48,120 nucleotides of DNA from Paenibacillus contaminans. Lineage in GTDB: Bacteria; Bacillota; Bacilli; Paenibacillales; NBRC-103111. Location: assembly GCF_003285015.1 (NCBI RefSeq), contig NZ_QMFB01000051.1:1795-49914 (forward strand), in the 5' to 3' direction. Shown here piece after piece: positions 1 through 8,073 of the stretch. The notes beneath the pieces were generated by a model, which saw only the letters and a list, made by a program, of their open reading frames with translations, made no database searches and was not told where the DNA came from. Both the position numbers and the translations under genes were made by a program. Position 1 is the first letter of the stretch, and each line of letters begins with the position of its first letter.

Positions 1-69
1 TGCGGAACGGTGCTGGAAGGTCAATTCGGCGTTATCGTTTTCGAACCATTCGCTGCTGCGTAATTTCAT
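1..69 (-). CDS. IlvD/Edd-family dehydratase, N-terminal fragment cut by the window edge
   Basis: Only the first 23 codons are visible, starting MKLRSSEWF and reaching FQHRSA at the edge. The LRS..WF pattern near the start and the later HR resemble the N-terminus of dihydroxy-acid / sugar-acid dehydratases of the IlvD/Edd family, [Fe-S] enzymes that turn aldonic acids into 2-keto-3-deoxy acids. The start is an ATG preceded by an AAGGTG-like ribosome site, 14 bases after the stop of the oxidoreductase gene upstream, so the two are very probably co-transcribed. An oxidoreductase followed by a dehydratase suits a sugar or sugar-acid pathway. The family call rests on few residues; the rest of the gene lies outside the window. 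Confidence 0.5.
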   Translation of the reverse strand, partial: MKLRSSEWFENDNAELTFQHRSA

Positions 70-83
70 CTCTTTCACCTTCT

Positions 84-1232
84 TCACAATTTGACGATCT
101 GCTCGCCGTACGTTGAGTTTTTACGAAAATCGGGCATGTCCATCGTCCGCCCGCCGTTCATGACCGACAGCTCGGACAGCAGCGCCACGGCGGTCCATTC
201 GCAGGCATCATACACGTCAATCGCAGGCTTGTGCAGCCCCTTCATGGCGTTGACGAAATCTTCAACGATGAAGAAATCGCCGCCCCAATGACCGGCGGAT
301 TTTTGCTCCTCCGTTACGTTCTTGTACCTTTCCGGCAAATGCTCGTTAAAATCGCTGAGCGGCGACCATTCCGCATGACCCGAATTTTCGCCGTCCGCGG
401 CAACATACACTTTATGCTGATCTCCGAGTCCGCGCGGCGCTTCATAGCTGCCCTTCGTACCCTGAAGCGAATAGTAACTCATATTGTGCGGACGGTTCGA
501 TATACAGTCTAAACGGAGCTTGATCAGCTTCCCGCTTTCCATCTGACACATCGTGACGGACGTATCCTCTTGTCTAAAACGTTTGTCCGTATGCCAACCG
601 GTCGCGAAGGTGGAGACGGAACGAATGCGGTCGCCCTGAAACCATTGCATGACGGGTCCTAAACTGTGCGTCGGGTAAAAGTTGCCGCGTTTGCCGAGCT
701 GCCAGTATTTACGCCACGAAGGAGTCGTGCTCTCCCCTACGCCAGGGCGATTGAACCGATAGGACAGGCCGCGGATATTATGCAAATATTCGCCTTCGCC
801 GAAATAAATCTCGCCGAACATTCCCTTCTTGACCATGTTACATATGAGCTGGTTTTGCGGAATATAGCAGTAGTTTTCGGCCAGCATGTAAACCTTCCCG
901 GATTGTTCCGCGGTTTCTTTCAGCCACCAAAGCTCATCCATCGTTACGCCGGCCGTAACCTCGCTCAGAACGTGCATTCCGCTTTGCAGCGCTTGAATCG
1001 TTTGCGGCACGTGCAGCTGCATCGGCGTGGAAATGACTACCGCATCGATATCCGAGGCGAGCATGTCTTCAAAAATTCTGAACGTACGGGGAATACCGTG
1101 CTTCTGGGCCTGCATGCGAAGGTAGTCTTCATCCAGATCGCAGAGCGCTACTACCTCGGTATTGGGAAGGAACTTAAAGCCGGTAAGCATGCTAAGGCCC
1201 CTCACGCCGACAATTCCTATCTTGATTGTCAT
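84..1232 (-). CDS. Gfo/Idh/MocA-family NAD(P)-dependent oxidoreductase
   Basis: A cytoplasmic dehydrogenase-fold protein of 382 residues. The N-terminus has a Rossmann dinucleotide site (IKIGIVGVRG, then an acidic CDLDEDY end of strand 2), followed by the mixed alpha/beta C-terminal domain typical of the family. I chose the ATG of MTIKIG because a GAGGAG site lies about 10 bases upstream and the glycine-rich loop follows at once; the open frame extends 24 codons further, but that part looks non-coding. The usual EKP motif, whose lysine contacts cofactor and substrate, is replaced by SEVTAG, so the lysine is absent. This suggests a divergent subfamily (GH109-like NAD-dependent glycosidases also vary here) rather than a classical inositol or glucose dehydrogenase. 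It forms an operon with the dehydratase fragment downstream. The substrate cannot be told. Confidence 0.85.
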   Translation of the reverse strand: MTIKIGIVGVRGLSMLTGFKFLPNTEVVALCDLDEDYLRMQAQKHGIPRTFRIFEDMLASDIDAVVISTPMQLHVPQTIQALQSGMHVLSEVTAGVTMDELWWLKETAEQSGKVYMLAENYCYIPQNQLICNMVKKGMFGEIYFGEGEYLHNIRGLSYRFNRPGVGESTTPSWRKYWQLGKRGNFYPTHSLGPVMQWFQGDRIRSVSTFATGWHTDKRFRQEDTSVTMCQMESGKLIKLRLDCISNRPHNMSYYSLQGTKGSYEAPRGLGDQHKVYVAADGENSGHAEWSPLSDFNEHLPERYKNVTEEQKSAGHWGGDFFIVEDFVNAMKGLHKPAIDVYDACEWTAVALLSELSVMNGGRTMDMPDFRKNSTYGEQIVKL

Positions 1233-1287
1233 AGTTGTTATTTCTCCTCTCATCCTAGTAAAACTATTGATCTCTAGTAATCGTCGT

Positions 1288-1482
1288 TCATTTATATACT
1301 TCAAATTCCGAGGTTGCCATTTCTCCCCACTGCCTATTCGGACCGTTCGGTATCACAGCAACTACTCCAGCTACTAATTCAAACGGAACGCGGGAGGAAA
1401 AACCATACACATCTTTCGGGTCGGTATACGATATTCCAGTTCCGACGCTGCATGAGCAAAATTGTATATAGCCGATTTTCAC
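1288..1482 (-). pseudogene. possible remnant of a gene 3' end (64 codons)
   Basis: A short open frame with a GTG start directly upstream of the oxidoreductase. Its C-terminal two thirds read like a normal protein tail (VPFELVAGVVAVIPNGPNRQ). I see no ribosome binding site and cannot name a family. It could be the decayed end of a gene once placed before the oxidoreductase, or chance. Low confidence. Confidence 0.2.
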
Positions 1483-1611
1483 TTATCGCAAACGGTTCTA
1501 ATCATCAAGGATAAACGCTTTCGGAGAAAGCGACTTCGTAAGCATAAGCTTATGATGAGTCGCGTTTACTGGGAAACGGAACAATCAGCCGAGGATATGC
1601 TTTATGACAAA

Positions 1612-1639
1612 TAAAAAAAACCGACTACAGTTAGCCGGT
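1612..1639 (-). terminator. intrinsic terminator, distal copy
   Basis: On the minus strand an 8-bp stem (ACCGGCTA pairing with TAGTCGGT, one G-T wobble) with a 4-base loop ACTG is followed by eight T. It lies downstream of the phosphatase gene and insulates the oxidoreductase operon. Confidence 0.85.
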
Positions 1640-1737
1640 ACATCCCCTATACTCATCTTCCTGTAATAGCGGGCACTTTCTCGACATCCTTCCGAGATCG
1701 TGAACCACGAAACAAGCCGCCTAAAAAGCATACGCCT

Positions 1738-1779
1738 CAAAAAAATAATGCCATGTAAGCTGCATTCAGCATACATGGC
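1738..1779 (-). terminator. intrinsic terminator, proximal copy
   Basis: On the minus strand GCCATGTA and TACATGGC pair; the stem extends inward through GCTG/CAGC with one T-T mismatch, and ATTATTTTTTT follows. It is the first terminator after the partner-switching genes, about 110 bases before the second. Confidence 0.8.
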
Positions 1780-1877
1780 ACATTCATATTGACAAATACG
1801 TATTTCCGCCAAACGGCTCTCGTTTAAAATGCGTCTTGCGGGGTCGCCCTAGCTTTGACAGCGGCGGTACGCCGGCA

Positions 1878-3347
1878 TCAAGCCGAAGCCGATCGACCCC
1901 AGTTGACGACCAATACGGCAATGTCATCGGATTGCGGAGCGCCGTTGGCAAAAGAATCCACGCTTGCCAGCAGCTCCTGTGCCGCCGCTTCCGCCGACAT
2001 GCGGGCAACTCCGGACAACAGCTCGGACAGCCGCGCGCTCCCGAATTGCCGCTGATCGGCATCTTCGGCTTCGGTAATCCCGTCCGTGTAAAGCACGACG
2101 CTGTCGCCTGCCGCCAGGCTGACTCTCTGATCATAATACTGCGCTTCTTCCATCGCGCCTAGCGGCAGCCCTTTGCGGGCTTTCAATGGCGTGACCGTGC
2201 CTTCCTTACTTACGATGTAAGGGGTGCAATGCCCCCCGTCGCAATACGTAAGATCGCCGGTTTCCATATCGAGCAGGCCGCACCAGATCGTCGCAAACAT
2301 CGCGGATTCGTCTCTGCACAGCTCTTCGTTCACTTCGCTCAGCACTTCTCCGGGAAAACGTCCCGGCTGCATCCGCGCCTTGAGCAGAGTTAGCGTCACC
2401 GCCATAAACAGCGCCGCAGGAATGCCCTTGTCCGAAACGTCCCCCAAAATGATAAGCAAATGTCTGCCGTCAATCGGATAATAGTTGTAAAAATCTCCGC
2501 CCACCTCGCGCGCAGGACGCAGCAGAGCCCCCACTTCGGCCACCTTTGCGGCAGAACCGGCGATCAAGCCTTCAGCCGAAGCGGCAACCTCATCGATCGT
2601 TCCGAAAGAAAAGTCGAACGGAACCGCACGAAACGTTTCCGTCTGTTTTTTTGGAAGGAAGCTCATTTGGATGTCGCGGGCGATCCTCAGCTCCCCCTCC
2701 ATCTTTTCCTTCACCGAAGTCGTCTCTCGCAGCGCCTGAAGCGACTTCTCGAGCGCCTCGTACAGCACAGCATTTTCAAGGGCGATCGCAGTCGGAGCGG
2801 CTATCGATTTCAGCAGCTGCTCGTCCCGTTCGTCGAAAGATTTGCTGCCGCGTTTGTTCAGCACCTGAATGACGCCGACGACCTCTCCGCGGTTTTTGAC
2901 CGGGACGCAGAGCATATTTCTCGTCACGTAATCGACCTTGTTCGCAACCTTGCTGGACCAGCGGGGGTCGCGAGCCGCATCGTCGATACGGACGGACTCT
3001 CCCGTCTGCGCTACCCAGCCTGCGATTCCTTCGCCCATGGCAAGCCGGATTTCCCGTACTTCATCGCCTTTGCTGCCCAGCGCCAGCTCAAAATAAAGCT
3101 CATTCGTTTGATTATCGACCAGAATGATCGAAGACGCTTCGGCATTGACAACCTCCGCCGTCGACTTCATGATCGTTTGCAGAAGATCCTGCTTGTGAAT
3201 CGTCGAATTGATTTCGAGGCTGACCTCGAACAGCATCCGGGTTCGCTCCATCTCATGTTCCGCCGAACGCCTCTTTTTCCGCTCGATCGCCCACAGCCAA
3301 GCGGCTGCGGCAACCGCGCAGGCAAGCAGCAGCACCGCAGCCTGCAT
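1878..3347 (-). CDS. membrane-anchored GAF + PP2C (SpoIIE/RsbU-like) serine phosphatase
   Basis: Predicted to dephosphorylate a STAS-domain anti-sigma-factor antagonist, most simply the product of the gene just upstream. From the ATG (GAGGTG site 7 bases upstream; a GTG three codons earlier is less likely) it has one N-terminal membrane helix (about residues 2-20), a GAF sensor domain (about 40-190), a short coiled coil and a C-terminal PP2C domain (about 215-485). Metal-binding motifs are intact: EVGGDFY near 281, GDVSDKG near 302, YTDGITE near 420 and SDDIAV near 473. An Ala-rich insertion of roughly 28 residues lies between the FDFS strand and ALLRPA, just before GGDF, where relatives usually have a short turn. 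It is last in the kinase-STAS-phosphatase run, 21 bases after the STAS gene, and tandem terminators follow. The GAF ligand is unknown. Confidence 0.9.
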   Translation of the reverse strand: MQAAVLLLACAVAAAAWLWAIERKKRRSAEHEMERTRMLFEVSLEINSTIHKQDLLQTIMKSTAEVVNAEASSIILVDNQTNELYFELALGSKGDEVREIRLAMGEGIAGWVAQTGESVRIDDAARDPRWSSKVANKVDYVTRNMLCVPVKNRGEVVGVIQVLNKRGSKSFDERDEQLLKSIAAPTAIALENAVLYEALEKSLQALRETTSVKEKMEGELRIARDIQMSFLPKKQTETFRAVPFDFSFGTIDEVAASAEGLIAGSAAKVAEVGALLRPAREVGGDFYNYYPIDGRHLLIILGDVSDKGIPAALFMAVTLTLLKARMQPGRFPGEVLSEVNEELCRDESAMFATIWCGLLDMETGDLTYCDGGHCTPYIVSKEGTVTPLKARKGLPLGAMEEAQYYDQRVSLAAGDSVVLYTDGITEAEDADQRQFGSARLSELLSGVARMSAEAAAQELLASVDSFANGAPQSDDIAVLVVNWGRSASA

Positions 3348-3368
3348 CGCAATCACCTCGTAACCCGC

Positions 3369-3707
3369 TTATACGGCAACGGCCTGAAGCGCCTCTTCTT
3401 CCGAGCCGTATATCGCGAAAATCGTACTGAAGCCCGACATATCGAACACTTCCTGCACCTGCTCGGTCAGTTGGCATAATGCCAGCTTGCCGCCGAGCGC
3501 CTTCATTTTCTTCGCCGCCATAAGGAGGCTGCGCAAGCCGGCACTGCTGACATATTCGAGCTCCGACATGGCAAACACGAAGCTTTTTTTGCCTTGATCC
3601 ACCAATTGGCCGAATGCCGACTCTAGCGAGCCTGACGTGTTCGGATCCAGCCGTCCTTGCAATGACAGCACGATCGATTCGCCGATTTGCCGCTCTTCCA
3701 CTTTCAT
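3369..3707 (-). CDS. STAS-domain anti-sigma-factor antagonist (SpoIIAA/RsbV-like)
   Basis: A single STAS domain of 112 residues, the usual length of SpoIIAA/RsbV proteins. The site of reversible phosphorylation is the serine pair in YVSSAGLRSLL (about residues 54-55), which is intact. In partner-switching systems the unphosphorylated form captures the kinase/anti-sigma factor and frees its target; the kinase inactivates it by phosphorylation and a PP2C phosphatase restores it. Its ATG overlaps the stop of the kinase gene by four bases (ATGA) behind a GGAGGG site, showing translational coupling. All three parts of the switch are adjacent, but no sigma factor gene is in the window, so the final target is unknown and need not be a sigma factor. 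Confidence 0.9.
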   Translation of the reverse strand: MKVEERQIGESIVLSLQGRLDPNTSGSLESAFGQLVDQGKKSFVFAMSELEYVSSAGLRSLLMAAKKMKALGGKLALCQLTEQVQEVFDMSGFSTIFAIYGSEEEALQAVAV

Positions 3708-4168
3708 TCCGTTCCCTCCGAACTCTTGTTACGTTTCATAGTCATGCTGATAACATTGTACCGTCCCGATCGCTCATAAGCTACCCGTTCCATCACGCGC
3801 TTCACAAAATGAATGCCAAGTCCGCCTATTTCCCGCTCCTCGACGCCTAACGTCAAATCGGGGCTGTCCCGATTTTGAAAGGGGTTGAACGGACGCCCGT
3901 CATCCTTGATGGCAAGTGCGACTTCATCTGGCGTGAATGTAACCGAAATTCGAATCGTACGTTCATCATCGCTGTCATAACCATAAGAAATCGTATTCGT
4001 TACAAGCTCGTCGCATACGAGCTGCAGATGAAATGACGCTCTTGCACCGATGCCTTGCTCCTCGCCTATCGCCGTTATCCGGTCGGTCAAATGGGCAAGC
4101 TCCGAAAGCCGATTCGCTATTTCAATCGTGTACTCGTTGGTCAACGTTTTCACCGCCATCCGTATCAT
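3704..4168 (-). CDS. RsbW/SpoIIAB-like serine kinase (anti-sigma-type HATPase)
   Basis: A 154-residue GHKL ATPase. The N box is visible in CDELVTNTISYGY, the G1 box in KDDGRPFNPF and a glycine lid in GGLGIHFVKRV, all in the form usual for RsbW-type kinases rather than histidine kinases. It should phosphorylate the STAS protein encoded next and bind a partner protein when the STAS protein is phosphorylated. Two ATG codons three residues apart are possible starts; neither has a strong ribosome site, which may mean coupling to the large gene ending 22 bases upstream. The pair overlaps by four bases with the STAS gene. Confidence 0.88.
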   Translation of the reverse strand: MIRMAVKTLTNEYTIEIANRLSELAHLTDRITAIGEEQGIGARASFHLQLVCDELVTNTISYGYDSDDERTIRISVTFTPDEVALAIKDDGRPFNPFQNRDSPDLTLGVEEREIGGLGIHFVKRVMERVAYERSGRYNVISMTMKRNKSSEGTE

Positions 4169-4190
4169 GAACCGCTAAGCGATAAACCCT

Positions 4191-7100
4191 TTATCCCATT
4201 TTCATCAGCATGCTTTCGAGTAATCGTACGCGCGCTCCGGAAGCATGCAGCAGCCCGATGCCGATTTCCGGATACAGCCGGACCAATCGCGTCAACCCTT
4301 CTCCTTTAAGGGCCAGAACGCTCACCTCGTCAAAAATTGCTTGCGCCGTAACAGCGGACGGGGAACGGTCCAGCGCCGTCGTATCGCCGAACACTTCCTT
4401 CTGGCCAAGCACGCCGATCGTCCCTTCCCAGCCGTTAGCCGAAGAAGCCGCACTCAGTTCGACCGTACCGTCCACTATAATGTACATCGTCGGATTTACC
4501 TCGCCCTGCCGCAGCAGGATCGAGTCCTCCGGGTGCAGCTCTTCTTGTGCGATACCCGCGATCAACCCGAGCTCGTCGACCGACAAATGAGAAAATAACG
4601 AGACCTGCTTCAAAAAGATTACTTTATCCAGCATGCTTAAATATTTGCGTTCTTCCTGCATCGTCTCCTTCTCCTTTCCGGCAAGCGCGTGCGCAGCGAT
4701 CTCCTTCAGCCAATAGTCCGAGCCCGTAGCCGCATTCAAGATCGCCTCGGCATCCCCGCCTGCCGACGCCGTTTCATGGCCTCCCTTCAATAGCTCGAGC
4801 AAAGCCTGGGACAATCGGCGATCCCCGATTCCTTCCGCTAATATTTCAAGCCCGTTCTCACGCGTCTCTTCGTCTTGGTCATCGATCGATTGGCGGATGG
4901 AGGCGACAACCTGCTCGTCGGCAAGCTTCTCCAGCACCAGCCAAACGGTGTCGCTTAAATCAAGCCGGATTTCGCGATAACGCTGTTCCGCCAAAGCCGC
5001 CAGCTCCGGCTTATTCAGCTTTTCCAGCTCCACAGGCATCGCTTGCCCGCCTCGTGCGCCGGCAATTCTTGCAACGCAAGACTCGACAAGCACGTCGCGG
5101 ACCTTGCCGCTCGGCAAAATACCGCATAGGGCGGATACCGCCGCCTTCCAAACTAGCGGATTCTCGTCCCGCAAGCCTTTGTACAAATGCGCCGATCCGG
5201 CATCGCCGATCGTAATCATCGCTTCGACAAGAGCGCTGCGCAGCTCCTGGTCCGCCGCGGGAAACATTGCCAGTAAACGCGGCACCGCATCCGCATAACG
5301 CTGCAGCCCGAGGCAGCGGACTGCGGCTACTTTAACCGCCGGCCGCTCGTCATCGAGCAGCTTAAGCACGGCCGGCGTGTAGGACGCCAGCCGCAGATCG
5401 CCGATGGCGCGGCAAGCCTCGACGGCGCCTGCGCCTCCCGCGGCAAGCAGCTTGTCCAGCGCCTCCTGGCAGGCGGCATAGCTTTCTTCGCTGCGCAGCG
5501 CGTAAAGCGCCTTAACCGCCTCCGCAACGACGCGCGGATGCGGATCGAGCAGCTTCATACGCACGAAGAAATGCGCCTGACTGCGCATATGATCGGCTCG
5601 GCCCAATAACCGCAAGCCTTCGCTTCGCACCGCCTCGTCTTCGTCCTCCAGGAAGGACGCTACCTTCGCCAGCGCTTCGATTCCCGCCCCCTTCAAGCTC
5701 ATGGCTCTCAGCGCGGCGATACGTATCCGCGGGCTTGCATCGCTGACGACTTCGACGAGCTGCGGCAGCAGCGAACGGTCTTTCGTCCGGCCGACAATTT
5801 CGAGCGCCACCTCGCGAACATGCTCGTTCGGATGCTTCAAAAAGCCGACGATACCGGCGAGCGCCTTCACGTTTTTGATTCCCCCGAGAAACGACGATGC
5901 CAGCTCGGAAATTTGCGTTTGCAGCGACTGGACGCTTCGAACCAGCTCGTTTACGTACAGCATCCGGCCGTACCAGGCAAGGCCAAGCAGCAAAATCGCC
6001 AGCCCCACACCGAGCAGCGACTGCACCTCCAGAGTCAGCCAGCGGGACGAATGCAGGAACGATAGCAAGGCGCCGAGCAGGATTCCTCCTGAGGCGGCGA
6101 TGCCTTGAGCGACATAACGGAAGCCGTCCCGCTGCGCAATCGGAAGCATTTTGAAAAACAGCTGATAACACGGCTCCGCAAAGTAGTACAACAGTACATA
6201 AAAGAACCCATATCCCAAAGAGACGGCGAACAAGGCAAAGTCCGTTTCGATAAAAATTGCGCTGAGGATGAAACCGCCCAAAAACACGAATGACACGGCA
6301 AGAAGCAAATTGCTCGCCCCCAGCCAGTTCATCAGCCGCCCGGATACCGTTTGCAGCAGAAGCGAAGCGGTAAAGAGCAGCGTAACCATCATGCCGTAAT
6401 ACGACGTCAAATCCGATTCTACCGGAAATCTCTGCTCAGCCGAATAAAAATATTGGTACTCGATCATGAAGTAAAGCGCAGGCATTAACGTCATAAGCCC
6501 TACCGCACAAAGCAGAAAGGGCGATTTGAGCATGGCGCGCACATAATACATGGAAGATGCCGGTGCTTCATCCCCCGCGTCTCCGGCAGCTGCGTCTTTC
6601 CCCGTTTGTTTCGGCGATTCCGAACGCTGCCGCTCGGTTGCCGTCAGCTGGCCTGCCGCATGCTTGCCGCCTACGCCGAAATTCGCATCGGCTTCAATCG
6701 CCGCAGCCGCTTGAGAGGCAGCCGAACGGCCTCCCGCTCCTTGCTGCGCGGCAGAGGAATCCCTAAGCATAAGCGGTACGAGATAACGCTTAATGGCGAC
6801 GCGAAAATTGCGGTAACCGATCAGCATCATAATAGGAGAAAGCAAATAGACGTATTCGGTGCCGAACGCCGGCCCGATCCCTTGAGCGAGAAAACCGGCT
6901 GCAATGCCGCCGACAGTCGCGCCCGCGACGAATAGCGGCATCAGCCTTTTCGCCTGCTGCGTCGGACATAGATCGAACGCCGTACTCCATAACAGCAGCG
7001 TCATCTGGCGAACGACAAAGTTGGAGGACAGGAATAAAATAGGATAATAAAACAATAATTCAACGCCGCTTAGCTTGAAAAACAGCAGCACAGCCGCATT

Positions 7101-7379
7101 CAACACCACCACGAACGACATGATCAGATACAAGGTTCGCATAAATTGCGGCTTGGACAACCGATTGGCCAGCATCGCGAGAATCCAACCTTCGAACGGC
7201 AGGATCAACGCTTCCGCCATATAAATGAGAGGCAAATTTTGCACGCCGAACCGCTGGTTGAACAACGCCATAAACCCCGTATAGTTAAGCAGCTCCGCAA
7301 CGCCGCCGAAGAAAAATACCGGCAGCATCAGCCACAGCTTTCGCATATCGTCGGCACGTACGCCTAGCCATTTCCACAT
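4191..7379 (-). CDS. nucleotide-transporter-like membrane protein fused to HEAT repeats and a degenerate CNB domain
   Basis: A 1062-residue three-part protein. Residues about 12-490 form a polytopic membrane region of about 12 helices resembling the NTT (ATP/ADP translocase)/MFS superfamily, broken by a hydrophilic Ala/Gly-rich linker (about 206-283). Residues about 500-890 are HEAT-like helical repeats (for example HEHVREVALEIVGR and SPRIRIAALRAMS). Residues about 920-1045 are a cyclic-nucleotide-binding-like domain. In its phosphate-binding cassette (996-1013, VFGDTTALDRSPSAVTA) the usual FGE..AL....PR.A is changed: Glu becomes Asp and the phosphate-contacting Arg becomes Ser, so cAMP/cGMP binding is doubtful. 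The start has a GGGAGGA site. It lies directly upstream of the kinase-STAS-phosphatase run and probably feeds into it as a membrane scaffold or sensor. Transport activity is unproven. Confidence 0.82.
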   Translation of the reverse strand: MWKWLGVRADDMRKLWLMLPVFFFGGVAELLNYTGFMALFNQRFGVQNLPLIYMAEALILPFEGWILAMLANRLSKPQFMRTLYLIMSFVVVLNAAVLLFFKLSGVELLFYYPILFLSSNFVVRQMTLLLWSTAFDLCPTQQAKRLMPLFVAGATVGGIAAGFLAQGIGPAFGTEYVYLLSPIMMLIGYRNFRVAIKRYLVPLMLRDSSAAQQGAGGRSAASQAAAAIEADANFGVGGKHAAGQLTATERQRSESPKQTGKDAAAGDAGDEAPASSMYYVRAMLKSPFLLCAVGLMTLMPALYFMIEYQYFYSAEQRFPVESDLTSYYGMMVTLLFTASLLLQTVSGRLMNWLGASNLLLAVSFVFLGGFILSAIFIETDFALFAVSLGYGFFYVLLYYFAEPCYQLFFKMLPIAQRDGFRYVAQGIAASGGILLGALLSFLHSSRWLTLEVQSLLGVGLAILLLGLAWYGRMLYVNELVRSVQSLQTQISELASSFLGGIKNVKALAGIVGFLKHPNEHVREVALEIVGRTKDRSLLPQLVEVVSDASPRIRIAALRAMSLKGAGIEALAKVASFLEDEDEAVRSEGLRLLGRADHMRSQAHFFVRMKLLDPHPRVVAEAVKALYALRSEESYAACQEALDKLLAAGGAGAVEACRAIGDLRLASYTPAVLKLLDDERPAVKVAAVRCLGLQRYADAVPRLLAMFPAADQELRSALVEAMITIGDAGSAHLYKGLRDENPLVWKAAVSALCGILPSGKVRDVLVESCVARIAGARGGQAMPVELEKLNKPELAALAEQRYREIRLDLSDTVWLVLEKLADEQVVASIRQSIDDQDEETRENGLEILAEGIGDRRLSQALLELLKGGHETASAGGDAEAILNAATGSDYWLKEIAAHALAGKEKETMQEERKYLSMLDKVIFLKQVSLFSHLSVDELGLIAGIAQEELHPEDSILLRQGEVNPTMYIIVDGTVELSAASSANGWEGTIGVLGQKEVFGDTTALDRSPSAVTAQAIFDEVSVLALKGEGLTRLVRLYPEIGIGLLHASGARVRLLESMLMKMG

Positions 7380-7554
7380 CTTCGTTTATTCCTCCCTGCT
7401 GCTCAACCTCCGTAATGACCCCGTAACGGTGTGGGCGCCGTGTTTATTCGGTAAAAATACCGTACAACGCCTGCATTCCGCTACGAGAAGAGGTCCCAAG
7501 AGAAAGACCGATGTCGCAGCAGCTCCTCTTGGTGCTAGTCATGAACGAACCGTC

Positions 7555-8055
7555 TTACATCCTCTTCAAAAACGTCAGCCTGCCTTCGCCGATATAATAA
7601 TAATCGGGAACATGCCCGACCCCGACGAAGCCGCGCTTGATAAAGAGCTTCTGGACCGAGTGGTACTCCGGCAAATCGCATGTGTAGGCGAGCACGTAAC
7701 GCCCTCCGTTCAAGCGGACGAAATCGAGCATCTCGTCAAACAGCCGGCTGGCGATTCCATGCTTGCGGTAATCTTTATGAACCGCGATGTAGTCGAGATT
7801 GTAGCCGCTCGTTTTTTGCTCGTTCTCAAAAACGCTGCATGCTCCTATAAGCTCATTTTGCTCATTAACTGCATACCAGAAATTGTAGTTTGGCTCTCTG
7901 AGTGACACGAACGGGTTGTACTGGAAGTGCTCGATTTCCCCTGGCGTATAGTGCTGATCGTCGAAGGAATCGCGTGACAGAAAAAAATCCCGGATGCTGC
8001 TCGCTTCTTCCTCTGTTGTCATTAAACGGATCGTATACTGCAAAGCGGTTTGCAT
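7555..8055 (-). CDS. GNAT-family N-acetyltransferase
   Basis: A 166-residue GNAT fold. The acetyl-CoA pyrophosphate loop is visible in motif A (LDYIAVHKDYRKHGIASRLF, giving the R..G.A pattern), followed by the motif B region ending FIKRGF. It transfers an acetyl group from acetyl-CoA to an amine; the acceptor cannot be told. The gene begins 18 bases after the cyclase-like gene with a GGGGGGA site in the gap, so the two are one operon. About 175 bases without a T-rich terminator separate it from the HEAT/CNB gene, so read-through is possible. Confidence 0.85.
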   Translation of the reverse strand: MQTALQYTIRLMTTEEEASSIRDFFLSRDSFDDQHYTPGEIEHFQYNPFVSLREPNYNFWYAVNEQNELIGACSVFENEQKTSGYNLDYIAVHKDYRKHGIASRLFDEMLDFVRLNGGRYVLAYTCDLPEYHSVQKLFIKRGFVGVGHVPDYYYIGEGRLTFLKRM

Positions 8056-8073
8056 CTTCTTCCCCCCCTAGCG

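Larger units (their letters stand above)
1305..1877. other. intergenic region with two tandem terminators
   Basis: About 570 bases between the phosphatase gene and the oxidoreductase gene. It holds two minus-strand intrinsic terminators listed separately and the doubtful 64-codon frame. I saw no other gene. The promoter of the oxidoreductase operon should lie at its left end, but no convincing -35/-10 pair stands out. Confidence 0.5.

Noticed and set aside
1585..1812. 75-codon minus-strand frame between phosphatase and oxidoreductase genes
   Set aside because: It spans both intrinsic terminators and has no ribosome site.
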